From NCBI GenBank assembly GCA_029261895.1, contig JAJDAK010000083.1, positions 20,685 through 84,684 of the forward strand: a DNA stretch of 64,000 bases, in the 5' to 3' direction. This stretch comes from Deltaproteobacteria bacterium. GTDB taxonomy: Bacteria; Myxococcota_A; UBA9160; SZUA-336. This document shows, one piece after another, positions 1 through 9,700 of this stretch. Under the pieces are notes generated by a model that saw only the letters and a list, made by a program, of their open reading frames with translations, made no database searches and was not told the DNA's origin. The number at the start of each line of letters is the position of its first letter. Positions within the stretch are counted from its first letter, which is position 1. Made by a program: the position numbers and the translations under genes.

Positions 1-1
1 C

Positions 2-469
2 GGAGCGGCTCACCACGAGGGAGGCGACAAGTCTCCTAAAGGGCATGAGCGCGGTCACGGCGGATCCGGCGCGAGCATGGTGCTCAAACACGCCGATCAA
101 CTTGGACTCGATGAGGCCACCCAGGCCAAAATCAGCGAACTCAACAAGGCTGCGCGCGAGTCCGGTCATAGCCGCCACAAGGACATGAAAGCGCTGCACG
201 AAGAGATGCGGGAGCTCATGAACCAGGACTCACCCGATGAGGCTGCCGTAATGGCGTTGGCTGAACGCATGGGCGCAGCCAAGACCGAGGCTCAAAAGGT
301 AAATCTCAGCAATATGTTGAAAGTGCAGGCATTGCTAACACCCGAACAACGCGAAAAGCTGAAAAGCATCCGTGCCGAGAAGCGCGCCGAAGGTCACGGC
401 AAAAAACACGGCGACGGCGAATGCAGCAGCGAGAATTGTGGCTGTAAGAAAGGCCGCAGCGAAGAATAA
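2..469 (+). CDS. Spy/CpxP-like periplasmic metal/stress protein (5' end outside window)
   Basis: The reading frame is open from base 2, so the start codon lies upstream; an internal ATG at 77 is only the first Met inside the window. The visible part is a His-rich stretch (HHEGGDKSPKGHERGHGG), then a mostly helical charged region, then LLTPEQREKL near residue 120, which matches the LTxxQ motif of the Spy/CpxP/CnrX family. The C terminus is His- and Cys-rich (HGKKHGDGE, then CSSENCGC). Family members are small helical periplasmic proteins that act as chaperones or sense metals; the His/Cys ends fit metal binding. The signal peptide would be outside the window. The family call is fairly safe, the metal role is inferred. 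Confidence 0.75.
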   Translation, partial: GAAHHEGGDKSPKGHERGHGGSGASMVLKHADQLGLDEATQAKISELNKAARESGHSRHKDMKALHEEMRELMNQDSPDEAAVMALAERMGAAKTEAQKVNLSNMLKVQALLTPEQREKLKSIRAEKRAEGHGKKHGDGECSSENCGCKKGRSEE

Positions 470-499
470 CCTGCGTCTAGAAATGCATCGATCGGATCG

Positions 500-1216
500 C
501 TATCGCGCCGACGTCCGTGCCATTTGGACCATCTCGCTTCGCACCGCGCTTAAGGTCTCGCAGGCAGCCGAAAATGGAAGATAGTGGATCTGCTTTCCGG
601 TGCGAATATGGAATCCCTCCACATCCACCGCAATGAGTCTTGCAGCCTCGGTTTCTTTGCCGACGTAGTGGGCACAGATCGCGTTGAGTGAACTCTGATG
701 GTCCGAGTTCATATGGTCGATGATGTAGGCTTCATCCGACTTCCATTCGGGGATGGCCCGGAGCCATTGCTCCGGCTCGATCCAATAGATCTTGCCGAAG
801 CCGCCAATGTATCGCACCCGGACCGGTTGAATCTTGTAGAAGGCGAAGTCGTGTGCCCCGGCGTAGCCGCGGCTATCAAGAAAAAAGTTAAAGTACCGCT
901 CCTGAACCTCGTCGGCTTCGTCCTCTGGAACCTGCATCGCATCGCCCACAACCGTAACGCGTCCGGCCGCCTGTTTGTCCGGGCTTTGGTAGTCCATTAC
1001 GGTCAAGCAGACCTTTGGGTTGGCCTGGATGTTCTTCGTATGCTGCGCGATCGTACTTAAGTAGACCACGACTTCACCCTTGATCGTGGTGCTGTAGGGC
1101 GTCACCGAACCGAACGGGTAGCCCTCAAGTTCGACAGAGTGCGCACATAGGATGCCCGCGTCGGTACTTCTGAGTAAGACACGGGCTTCTTGCGCAGTTT
1201 CTTGATGGTCCGTCAT
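500..1216 (-). CDS. HugZ-like pyridoxamine-phosphate-oxidase-fold protein with DUF2470 domain
   Basis: 238 residues. The N-terminal 150 residues form a split beta-barrel flavin-binding type domain (GSVTPYSTTIKGEVVVYLST, later KVCLTVMDYQS). The C-terminal part begins at DHMNSDHQSSLNAICAHYVG, the helical DUF2470 domain with the His pair seen in HugZ-type heme-degrading or heme-binding proteins. That two-domain order is typical of the HugZ/CREG-like group. The start at 1216 is chosen because GTGAGGAAC sits just upstream; the TTG one codon earlier is not needed. It converges on the Spy-like gene with a 30-base gap. A heme or flavin role is family knowledge; the substrate cannot be read from the sequence. 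Confidence 0.82.
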   Translation of the reverse strand: MTDHQETAQEARVLLRSTDAGILCAHSVELEGYPFGSVTPYSTTIKGEVVVYLSTIAQHTKNIQANPKVCLTVMDYQSPDKQAAGRVTVVGDAMQVPEDEADEVQERYFNFFLDSRGYAGAHDFAFYKIQPVRVRYIGGFGKIYWIEPEQWLRAIPEWKSDEAYIIDHMNSDHQSSLNAICAHYVGKETEAARLIAVDVEGFHIRTGKQIHYLPFSAACETLSAVRSEMVQMARTSAR

Positions 1217-1303
1217 CAAAGTTCCTCACCGGCCGTATCGGCCCGGCGGGACCGTATCACGAGAAGCTGGGATACCCGGATGGATATGACGCAAACCACA
1301 GCG

Positions 1304-2095
1304 TTATGGGAACACTCCCACCGACGGTTCTACGCAGCTGCTGCCTTTTCTGGTCAACGCAAGCTCAGACGCTTTCGTGTGCGGTGTCGGGCTTGCATAC
1401 CAGCGCATGTCGCAGACGGCATCTCCATCCGACAGGGTATGCTCGCGCTCATAGTGCCCCCGCTCTCCGGCGCCACCGTTCAACATGGCGTACGTGATTG
1501 CCCAATCATAGTCACACCATGACCGCCGAAACGCTTCCACCTCTCCGCGATCGCCGTGCTTCGCAACGTACTTCCGTACAAACGCGTAGGGTGGACAGTA
1601 GGTCCAGTCGGTACAGAACCGTCCAGATTCGGCCCAACTGTGGCACTCATACCCTGGCGGCCCGGGCGTACTGAATGGGTACACCATCAACATTCGCAAG
1701 ATGAGATTGAGTTGCTTTTGTGGATCACGCGAGGCCAAGCGAGCAACCCAGCCAAGAAAAGGGACCGGTTTGGAATAGAGCTTCCAACCTAAGTCGGCGA
1801 ACAACTCGATCGCATAGTCCTTTGGAATTCCGAAATCGAGTAATGCGTGGTACGCAGCCACGGTGAGCGCGGACAGGAACACATTCTGCCGATTGCCGAG
1901 CGTCGGAATCCGCTCCAGCTCCGCCTCAGGCAGAACTTCTTCCATATGCTGCCAAACTTGAGCCACGATACGGTCGACCTGGTGCCGGAGGAACCGACCT
2001 CGTTCGGGTCGCGTCTTGTCGATGAGCCGTCCCGTCAGGACGTGGCGCGCAGCACGCCGAACCTCGTGGCGCAAAAACGATCGCAGCGGCTTCAT
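1304..2095 (-). CDS. L-2-amino-thiazoline-4-carboxylic acid hydrolase-like protein
   Basis: 263 residues with no signal peptide. The N-terminal half is helical. The C-terminal half holds the conserved core of the ATC-hydrolase-like family: a Cys-rich segment with YECHSW and CTDWTYCPPYAF, then WCDYDWA, then GDAVCDMRWYA. Several Cys, His and Asp residues in these blocks look like a conserved active or metal site. Real ATC hydrolases act in cysteine formation from thiazolines, but most family members are uncharacterised, so the substrate here is unknown. The ATG at 2095 has a weak GGATGAG upstream. The gene stands alone, oriented like the HugZ-like gene 87 bases downstream of it. Confidence 0.65.
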   Translation of the reverse strand: MKPLRSFLRHEVRRAARHVLTGRLIDKTRPERGRFLRHQVDRIVAQVWQHMEEVLPEAELERIPTLGNRQNVFLSALTVAAYHALLDFGIPKDYAIELFADLGWKLYSKPVPFLGWVARLASRDPQKQLNLILRMLMVYPFSTPGPPGYECHSWAESGRFCTDWTYCPPYAFVRKYVAKHGDRGEVEAFRRSWCDYDWAITYAMLNGGAGERGHYEREHTLSDGDAVCDMRWYASPTPHTKASELALTRKGSSCVEPSVGVFP

Positions 2096-2414
2096 CGCTC
2101 ATCCTTTACGTCGAACCTAAGGACACGACGTGTACGAATACAAAGCAAGCCGCATGCCGAGGATTTCAAAGATCGCGACCGACGCTTCGACGATGAAATC
2201 CCAGAGGAAATCGTATCCGTTTGTCAGAACGCATCATGGGAACGTCCCTCCGAGTCGGGAACGAGCGGGACATTTTGTCCAACTTCACATGACGTAGCAC
2301 CACAAAGCGTTTTTTAAGCGAAGCTCGTGACTGAGTAGCCGGCATGGGGTTTGCACTAATCATACCGGGGCCAATCCACCGGACCGTGGGCTCGACTCCA
2401 AGGAGGAAACAGCG
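2096..2414. other. Intergenic stretch, no gene seen
   Basis: This 319-base gap separates the divergent ATC-hydrolase-like and DUF5676 genes. A 65-codon minus-strand frame at 2166-2363 has no recognisable features, no good ribosome site and an Arg-rich composition typical of a shadow frame. The stretch should hold both promoters. I see no clear -35/-10 pair; the only strong signal is the AAGGAGG ribosome site at about 2400. Confidence 0.5.
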
Positions 2415-2657
2415 ATGTTGAATGTCAAAACTTGGGCGCTCACGTTATCCACATTTTGTGCCGTCAGCTACGTGCTGTGCATCGCTTGGTGCGCGGTCGC
2501 GCCGGAGGGCTGGCACGCCCGTGAGTTCCTCGAGTTGATGCTACCTGGATTCATCTGGTTGAGCCCTGGCAGTTTCGTATTGGGACTGCTTGAAAGTATC
2601 GGCCTCGGCGCGTATACGGGTGCGTTGCTCGCGGCAATTCATAACTGGATCGGTTGA
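2415..2657 (+). CDS. DUF5676-type small membrane protein
   Basis: 80 residues with an excellent AAGGAGG site eight bases before the ATG. Two hydrophobic helices are visible: roughly residues 6-28 (TWA..LCIAWCAVAP) and 47-75 (GFIWLSPGSFVLGLLESIGL). The N-terminal MLNVKTWALTLSTFCAVSYV and the WLSPGSFVLGLLES segment match the DUF5676 family, small inner-membrane proteins often found near metal-handling genes. Function is unknown. Its closeness to a Spy-like metal/stress protein is suggestive only. Confidence 0.75.
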   Translation: MLNVKTWALTLSTFCAVSYVLCIAWCAVAPEGWHAREFLELMLPGFIWLSPGSFVLGLLESIGLGAYTGALLAAIHNWIG

Positions 2658-2679
2658 CGGCGAAGAGCAACCCGCCCCT

Positions 2680-2946
2680 CTAAAACTGAAAGAACGGCCA
2701 CTCCGGATCGACGCCCAGCATCACTTGACCGACTGATTCGAGCCGACTAGCACAAACAAACGCATGCTGCGTAATGACGTGTACATCGCGGAAGTGCTTC
2801 TGAAACTGGTGTTCGTTCCGGATTCCCGTCGCACCAATACAAGCATGCACGAGATCGACAGCTTCAGCCGCCGCAATGACGGCATGAGACTCGCCTTCGA
2901 CCGCCAACTCGACGCTAGTCCCCGCGAGTACCGCCAAAGGTTCTCT
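2680..2946 (-). pseudogene. C-terminal remnant of an acyl-CoA dehydrogenase-family flavoprotein
   Basis: Only about 88 codons remain. They read QFQKHFRDVHVITQHAFV, then SRLESVGQVMLG, the final helices of the Acyl-CoA_dh_2 group (HsaA/HpaH-like flavin-dependent monooxygenases and dehydrogenases), where an Arg-Asp-x-His signature in RDVHVITQH is conserved. A stop codon at 2947-2949 in the same frame and the missing N-terminal ~300 residues show this is a fragment. It has no proper ATG or ribosome site. It lies between two intact genes and is most simply a deletion remnant. Confidence 0.6.
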
Positions 2947-2994
2947 TCATCGAAAGCCGTGTGAGACCGATCGGGACGCCTTAGCCCGTAGCCG

Positions 2995-3432
2995 CTACGT
3001 AGACTTCAGCCGCTCCAACATAGTAGCCATCATGCCGTGCACCTTCTGAATGGCTTTCAACGGACGGATCATCACCTTGAAGTCGATGATTTGGCCGTCA
3101 TCATTCCAACGGATGAGATCCACCCCGTTAACGATGATGCCGTCCATCGTAGTGCGAAACTCGAGCGCAGCGTCCGTGTCTGAGATGACCTCGCGCACGT
3201 AGCGAAAACCCTCATCAGCTTCGCCAGCCGACCCCTTGCTATGGGACTTGTCGCCACCCAAAACCCCAAACGCGGCGCTGAGGTACAACTTGGTGATCGC
3301 CTTCCCGACCTGCGGTGTGTGGACAACCGGCGAATGGAAGACCACATCGTCGGCGAGTAATGTGTCCAGCGCATCGAAATCCTTCTCCCGCAGAATCCGG
3401 TGCCAGGTTTTCACAACGTTTGGGCTCCCCAT
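2995..3432 (-). CDS. SnoaL/NTF2-like protein
   Basis: 145 residues of the cone-shaped NTF2-like fold: an N-terminal helix pair (VVKTWHRILREKDFDALD), LLADDVVFHSP, a middle strand block ALEFRTTMDGIIVNGVDLIR and WNDDGQIIDFKVMIRPL. This order of strands, with the G-x-D-x-I motif and a closing Arg-Pro, is typical of SnoaL-like proteins, which include isomerases, hydrolases and lone binding proteins. The ATG at 3432 has AGGAG seven bases upstream. No neighbour suggests a pathway; it sits just upstream of the acyl-CoA dehydrogenase remnant on the same strand, so the two may once have formed a lipid or steroid catabolic unit. Confidence 0.75.
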   Translation of the reverse strand: MGSPNVVKTWHRILREKDFDALDTLLADDVVFHSPVVHTPQVGKAITKLYLSAAFGVLGGDKSHSKGSAGEADEGFRYVREVISDTDAALEFRTTMDGIIVNGVDLIRWNDDGQIIDFKVMIRPLKAIQKVHGMMATMLERLKST

Positions 3433-3822
3433 AGATCACTTCTCCTTCCGTACGGCTCGTTGTAGGACTTCCACTAACACAACACTGTTATAGCTTCACT
3501 ACTGCGTTCGCGGCAATCTCTCTACGCTATGCCTGCAGGGTGTAAAAAGACCCCGTCGCACTCGATTGGCTTCGCTTTGTTATCGCTGCCACCCTGCGGA
3601 GTCCGGCAGGGTACACTGATTCGCACCGGTACTGTAATCCGTCGTTGGAGCAGCCTCGAGGAACACCGAAAGTTCGAATAATTTCCCCAAGCGTCAAGTG
3701 TCGTTCTATGCTCGGTTTGCAGATTGTGCGGCCCAGTTCTCCGGAGGGTTCCGGAGCCTACCCTGCACAAGCGCAGGGGTTCATCTCGGACGGTCGGACG
3801 ATCAGCCCGATAAGGGGATATT
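3433..3822. other. Intergenic stretch, no gene seen
   Basis: This 390-base gap lies between the divergent NTF2-like and Cys-rich genes. The minus-strand frame 3522-3848 and plus-strand frame 3645-4007 overlap it, but both are basic and low in hydrophobic pattern, and neither has a ribosome site. I found no convincing promoter or repeat. Confidence 0.5.
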
Positions 3823-5046
3823 ATGAGGAACCTAGTTCTTCGTATCATGGGTGCGGGTGCGATCTTCCTGGGGCTGACCTTGAGTGCAGGGGCTCAGACC
3901 GACGATCATCTCAAGTGTTACAAAATAAAGGATCCGTTAAAACTCAAAGGCGTTGTGGACCTCGACGGTGTTCAGTTTGGACTCGAAGCAGGCTGCAAGG
4001 TCGGTAAGGCGCAGCTTTTCTGCGTGCCGGTTACCAAGAACGTACAGGAGGCCTTCAACAAGAAGACCTCCATCGATCCGTTGCCGATCTTTGGCCCTGC
4101 GATCAAGACTGACAGCATTTGCTATCCGATTAAGTGCCAGAAGCCACAGATCCCACCGACCACGGTGACCGATCAGTTCGGCTCAAGAACCATCGAGTTC
4201 AAGAAGGCCTTCATGCTGTGTACGCCGGCCTTCAAGGGCGTGCCACCGCCGATTCCGTGTGAGAACTCAGACTTCCCGACCTGCGCGGGCGAGTGCGCGG
4301 ATGCAACTCTCGAGTGCCTACCGCAATTCAACGCTGATGGCACCCCGGGCAAGTGCGACTGTCAGCCCCCCCCCACGCCCTGTGCGTTGAGCGCGAACGG
4401 GGTCTGCGGCGGCGACTGTCCCGTTGCAACCGACATCTGTCAGTGGGATCAGGTAGCTCAAATCTGCGACTGCGGTCCGACGCTGGGCAAGTGCACGGAC
4501 TCCTTGTTCCCGACATGCTCCGGTCCTTGTCCGTTGGGGCAGATTTGTACAAACCTTCCGGGCAGCGATCTCTGTGACTGCCAGGATCAGACACAGCTCA
4601 GCTGCAGCGATACCAAGTTCCCGCAGTGCAACGGCCCCTGTCCTACCGGACAAGCATGCACAGTCATTCCAGGCACCATCGACTGCAACTGTCAGGATGT
4701 CTCGACCAACTGTGCGAACACGACCTTCCCCATGTGTGCGGGTCCCTGCCCGCTGGGCCAGGTCTGCAAAAACCTGCAAGGCAGCGATGCCTGTGATTGC
4801 CAACCGGAGAGCCAGTTCACCTGCAATGCAGGTACGGGCTTCCCCGAATGCAACGGCACCTGTCCGCAGGGTGAAGCATGCTTGCCCGACATCGATCCAC
4901 TCAGTCCGGGCGTTTGCGGTTGTGCGCCCGCGGGCTTTGACTGCGGATCAAACAACCTACCGCCACCGGTTTGTGGTGGCCTCTGTGCGCCCGACCAGTT
5001 CTGCGACGTAGACACAGTCACTGGGCTTTGTCGGTGTACGCAGTAA
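3823..5046 (+). CDS. Secreted cysteine-rich repeat protein
   Basis: 407 residues. A signal peptide ends near residue 25 (GLTLSAGAQ). Residues 27-145 form a domain that starts DHLKCYKIKDPLKLKG and holds paired cysteines (AGCKVGKAQLFCVPVTK). From about residue 146 to the end there are seven or so tandem units of ~38 residues with the pattern CxxxxFPxCxGPCPxGQxC followed by CDCQ. No catalytic motif is visible. An extracellular, disulfide-stabilised structural or adhesive role is inferred. A run of nine C (4366-4374) falls inside the coding sequence. An intrinsic terminator follows directly, so this is probably a single-gene unit. It is unlike any named family I can place with confidence. Confidence 0.8.
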   Translation: MRNLVLRIMGAGAIFLGLTLSAGAQTDDHLKCYKIKDPLKLKGVVDLDGVQFGLEAGCKVGKAQLFCVPVTKNVQEAFNKKTSIDPLPIFGPAIKTDSICYPIKCQKPQIPPTTVTDQFGSRTIEFKKAFMLCTPAFKGVPPPIPCENSDFPTCAGECADATLECLPQFNADGTPGKCDCQPPPTPCALSANGVCGGDCPVATDICQWDQVAQICDCGPTLGKCTDSLFPTCSGPCPLGQICTNLPGSDLCDCQDQTQLSCSDTKFPQCNGPCPTGQACTVIPGTIDCNCQDVSTNCANTTFPMCAGPCPLGQVCKNLQGSDACDCQPESQFTCNAGTGFPECNGTCPQGEACLPDIDPLSPGVCGCAPAGFDCGSNNLPPPVCGGLCAPDQFCDVDTVTGLCRCTQ

Positions 5047-5064
5047 ACTGAGCAACCATTCTCT

Positions 5065-5095
5065 GGCCCCGGCGGCTTGTGCGCCGGGGCCTTTT
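5065..5095 (+). terminator. Intrinsic terminator
   Basis: A perfect 10-bp stem (GGCCCCGGCG pairing with CGCCGGGGCC) with a six-base loop is followed by TTTT, 18 bases after the stop of the Cys-rich repeat gene. Confidence 0.9.
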
Positions 5096-5173
5096 CGCTG
5101 TTGCCATTCGAGCCCCAACCTAGCAGCAATCTGATACGTTTAGCCCCATACATACAATCACCTGGAGCTAAAT

Positions 5174-6739
5174 ATGAGTCGCACGAGCATCGCCGTCGTA
5201 ATTTCTTTGGGGGTCGCCCTTTTGGTGGGCTTCTTCGGCTTCGGTAATAGCTTCTACAGCGCAGCGATCGGACTCGATCCGAGCTTCTTTCCGTTTGGTG
5301 AGGTGATGCAGCGCATCGGCGCTACCTTCGTGCCCGATATCGGCATGACGGCTGCGGGAATCGCATGGGGCCTTACACTGGTCCTGCTCTGCGCCATCGC
5401 GGTGTTCTTTTTCGTTCGCTCGGTCGCACGAACATCAGCCGCGCGAGTCGATCCGACCCGCCGAAACTTCTTAACCGGCACCGCGACCGGCGCCGCCGCA
5501 GGTTTTGGCGCGCTGGTGGTGGGTGGAGCCGCTGGCGTAGTTCGAGCGTTCAAAGGTGTCGGTACCGGCGGCCCCGGTTGGTCCGATGCTGCAAGCAAGA
5601 TCTTCGTTCCCGCCCCGTACACCCATCCCGAATACAAGACCGAATGGAAAGGCAGTCGCATCCAAGCGAAACGTCGACTCGGCCGCACGGAGTGGCCGGT
5701 TTCCGATATCGTGCTAGGCACGGGACGCCTCGAGGGCGAGCTCGGTGAAAGCGTTGGGCGCTTGGCACTCGAGCGCGGTGTTAACTACTTCGATACCTCA
5801 CCCGACTACGCGGGGTCCGGCAGCGAACAGGCGATGGGCAAGGCGCTCGCACAGTTTCCACGCGATCAGATTTTTGTTGCGACCAAGTTCTGCAAACCCG
5901 GCGGTCATCTTCCCACCGGCACGCCCGTGGCTGAATACAAGCAGGCCATCGAAGAGAGCTTAGGGCGACTGAAGCTCGATTACGTCGACCTGGTCCACGT
6001 TCATTCCTGCGACGAGGTCGAACGGTTAATGGATCCCAACGTGCATCAAGCTTTCGATGAACTTAAGGCAGAAGGTAAAGTGCGCTTCCTGGGATTTTCG
6101 AGTCATACGCCGCGCTTGGTCGAGGTTGCGAATACCGCGATCGCATCGGGTCGCTTCGACGTAATGATGCTCGCCTACCATCACGGCATCTGGCCTGAGA
6201 TGCCGGAAATCATCCGCCGCGCGCGTCAAGAGCAAGACATGGGCGTGGTGGCGATGAAGACATTGAAGGGCGCGAAGCATCGCGGTCTCGAAAATTTCCA
6301 ACCCTACGCCGATTCCTACAGCCAAGCCGCGCTGAAATGGGCGCTTTCCAACGAGGACGTTTCGTGCGCCGTGGTCTCATTCTTCGAGCTCCAACACATC
6401 GACGAGTTTCTCTACGCGTCGGGCAAGCCGTTCGGGAGCGCCGACGCCAAGGTCCTGCGTAAGTACGATCAAGAAATCATCGGCTCATACTGTGCACCGC
6501 ACTGTGGCAAATGTCTTGGCTCATGCCCGGAGAACGTCGCGATCAACGACGTGCTGCGACACCGCATGTACTTCGAAGACTACGGCTGGGAAAAGCAGGC
6601 CATCGAGCAATACACCGCGTTGAAGCACGACGCTTCGCCCTGCTTGAACTGCAGCGCACCGTGTCTGGGTAGTTGCCCGCTAGGCATCCCAATTCCGACG
6701 CAAACGCGTGGAGCCCACGAGTTGCTTACGATCGGTTGA
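5174..6739 (+). CDS. Membrane-anchored, Tat-type aldo/keto reductase with C-terminal ferredoxin domain
   Basis: 521 residues. Two hydrophobic helices lie at about 5-27 and 60-83, followed by a twin-arginine stretch PTRRNFLTG (Arg96-Arg97) and a third hydrophobic segment (103-120). Residues ~170-430 form an aldo/keto reductase barrel: DTSPDY carries the catalytic Asp and Tyr, VATKFC the Lys and VDLVHVH the His. Residues 440-452 and 490-503 give two cysteine clusters (CAPHCGKCLGSCP, CLNCSAPCLGSCP), enough for two [4Fe-4S] clusters. AKR-ferredoxin fusions are known; the membrane/Tat N terminus points to an extracytoplasmic enzyme linked to a respiratory donor. The ribosome site GGAG precedes the ATG. 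Confidence 0.85.
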   Translation: MSRTSIAVVISLGVALLVGFFGFGNSFYSAAIGLDPSFFPFGEVMQRIGATFVPDIGMTAAGIAWGLTLVLLCAIAVFFFVRSVARTSAARVDPTRRNFLTGTATGAAAGFGALVVGGAAGVVRAFKGVGTGGPGWSDAASKIFVPAPYTHPEYKTEWKGSRIQAKRRLGRTEWPVSDIVLGTGRLEGELGESVGRLALERGVNYFDTSPDYAGSGSEQAMGKALAQFPRDQIFVATKFCKPGGHLPTGTPVAEYKQAIEESLGRLKLDYVDLVHVHSCDEVERLMDPNVHQAFDELKAEGKVRFLGFSSHTPRLVEVANTAIASGRFDVMMLAYHHGIWPEMPEIIRRARQEQDMGVVAMKTLKGAKHRGLENFQPYADSYSQAALKWALSNEDVSCAVVSFFELQHIDEFLYASGKPFGSADAKVLRKYDQEIIGSYCAPHCGKCLGSCPENVAINDVLRHRMYFEDYGWEKQAIEQYTALKHDASPCLNCSAPCLGSCPLGIPIPTQTRGAHELLTIG

Positions 6740-6760
6740 TCAATAGAAAATGACCACCGT

Positions 6761-9700
6761 CTAATGCGTTGAGCGCATGACGTCGTTTCGCTCAGGGACG
6801 TCGCAGATCTTCAGGTCGAAGTTATTCCCGTTCTTGAGCTCGAACTCCATCGCGAGCGGGACCGTGACATTGTTGTTGATGTTGGTCTCTACCTGGAAAT
6901 GAGTATGCGGGTCGCTCGAATTTCCGACGTTCCCAACTACACCGATTTGCATACCGCGCCAAACACGCTGGTTTACAACCACCGTGGGTGCCATGAAGGG
7001 CATGTGCTGGTAGGAAGCGGACGTACCATCCTGATGCTCGATCCGAACCCAGTTGCCCCAATTACCCTGTGGGCAAGTTGGCTGCTGCCAGCAGTTGCCC
7101 ATTCTGTTGTTCACCACCGTGTCCACACGCCCGCCACGCGCCGCAACTAACGGAGTCGAACCGTTTACACCCAGGATGTCCAAGGCAAAGTCCTGCGTGC
7201 ATCCCACCGCGTGTGTACAAGCGCAACCCATGCACATATTGCAGGTACAAGCCCCTTGCCCCTGCCCCATGTCGATGTCGCCCTCGCTGATGGGCATGGG
7301 CAAGCGGAAGTACTGGTCGACACCTGGGCAGATGTTGATCCGGTCGCGAACAATGCTCGGCAGCTTGCACGAGTAAGCAAACTGATCGCCGTTCCTATTC
7401 CCAACGACGCGCGGCCAGCGCAGCGCGCTCGGCCTATCGGTCCCGCCGCGTTGAAGCGCAACCGGGACAGCCGTCGGGAAAGGTGCAAACTGTGTGAACG
7501 CATGACACCAGCTGGTTTCGGCGTGGAAGCAGGGTTCCCAGGCGTGAACCGAAAAATTCTGATCCTCGACGATGCCGAAGGCGCTGCGGAAACCTCGGTA
7601 GTGGCCCCCGCCGATGGGCACCGTCGCAGTGAAGCTATCGCCGTCCGCGATGAAGCTGCCTGTGATACCGAATTGAAGACTCATGCTGGTGACCTGCGCC
7701 GGAGCAACAGAGGCAAGGTCGTGGTCCTCAAACGAGAAAGTCGTCGTCGAGTAGTTCGCGCTACACATCGCGCCCTGCTCTCGGATGTAGACGTTGACAC
7801 TGTCGGTCTCGACTTCAGCGGCTTCGCAGTCGTAAGGGTCCGGCTCGGGCTCGTCGAAGAGCGAGTCCCATTGCCCGAAGACTGGACAGAACGTCTGCGA
7901 GGTACAGGCACTGGCATCGATCACATGACCGTACATGGGGACCTCCGACGACGGCAGATGCGTGCAGTGCTGGCGTTTGTACTTGATGTCGAAAGTCACA
8001 ATCTCCTCTGTCGGTAGCCCGATGACGCCGACCGGGTTATCAGCGGGTTCAAGCTGCGTCGCGAGTACAAAGTTGCCCGCACTCGTCACGGCCTCGATCT
8101 CGATGCTGTAACGATGGAAGTCCTCCTGTGTATCCCCGAAGTCCCCCAGACAGGGCTTCTTGAATGCGATTAATCGCATTCCTTGCTCGAGCACAGAAGC
8201 GCCCAAAGCATTGGCGTTTTCATAGGCGACAAACTTATGCGCAACATAGGGATCAGACTGGGGCGTAGCGGCTTGGAGTCCCTTTCGACCATACGTCCCC
8301 AGCGGCTCGCCCGAGAACGGATGAAACTTTCCCTGGTCAAAGAACGGCTCAAATGGTTGCACCGGTGCAACGCGAAGCTCGATGCAATCGGAGACATCCT
8401 GAAAGAGCGCCGGGTTGATGCCGGCCGCAACCGACTCGAACATTGAAGAACCATCGCCCAGCCCTTTCTTGGTCGACGAGGTGATGCTCAGGTTCGCGTC
8501 GAGCTGGGTACCATCGCTGCGGCGCAATCCAATCACTTCACCAGTCGCAAGGCGTACGCGGCGATCAGCATCGTTGATCTTCATGATGACACCGGCTTGC
8601 GATTGCGTCGGCCCGCTGGCGGCATTGATCTGCTCATAAACAAGAACTTGTTTGGACAGCTCGGCGACAAGCGGCTGCAGATCCTGCTCCATCGCGAACA
8701 GCGGCGAGAGTCGCTCGCCTTGCGGGCCCGAATCACCCAGGTTGCTCTCGTCAGAAAAAATGGGCTCTTTGAGAATTTCTTCGATTCGTCCCGAGAACGC
8801 TCCCAATGCCGACGCGAGTGTTTGACCCGCGTTACCGAGTTCGGTGAAACCCCGCTTCAGTTCGCCCTCCGGAAAAAGCGTGAGCGCATTGTCGAGGTCA
8901 TCTTCAGCGTTGAGAAACGCGCCAAGCAATTCCTCGAGATCGTTGTTGTTGCTGCTGCGTGCGATCAACTCCGCGAGCATGTCTCGGATTGGTCCCAGTC
9001 GCCGCTCTGGGAACTGAAGCGCGTCGAGCGCGGGGAACGCACGATCTCCGCAAGTTCCGTTGAGACTCCCGTCATCGAAGAGATCGCAATCTCGGTTAAG
9101 ACCGCCCGCTATATTGAGCACACGACATACCTCGCACTCCACCGTGCGATCGAGACATAGCGAAAGCTCGTCCTGAGAGGCTGCGTTGCAGCCGGGAAAG
9201 CTCGCGGCAAGATCGGCTTCAGCACATTTTTTTCCGACAATGTCAGGAATTTTCCCCGTCGCGGGATTACAGATCTTGGCGATCTTACCCTTGGGATCTG
9301 GCTGCGGATCAAACAACGTACCCAGGCAGCCATCTTGAAGTTCAGTCTCGTTCTGGAACCCATCTTTGAGACCCTGCTTATGACAGGTCGAATACTCCTT
9401 GAGTTTCATGCGCTGACATTTTCGAACCACCTTAAGTGTGGCGAGCTGACATTTATGCAGGTCGACATCCGCTAGAGCCGCGTCCAAATCCGAACCCATG
9501 ATGGCGTGAAAGAGTCTGTCCTCTTTTGCGGCGACCGCGTCGTTAACCGCATTCGGATCATCGGCACCAAAGGGAGGGAAGCGAAACTCACCCTTCTTGT
9601 TCTGGCCGGTGCACTTCTTCTCGAAATTATCGAGTGTCTTCTGGCGCGCTTTAGCAAGCTTGCTTTTACGATCCGCATCGACGCACGCCTCAACGTCGGC

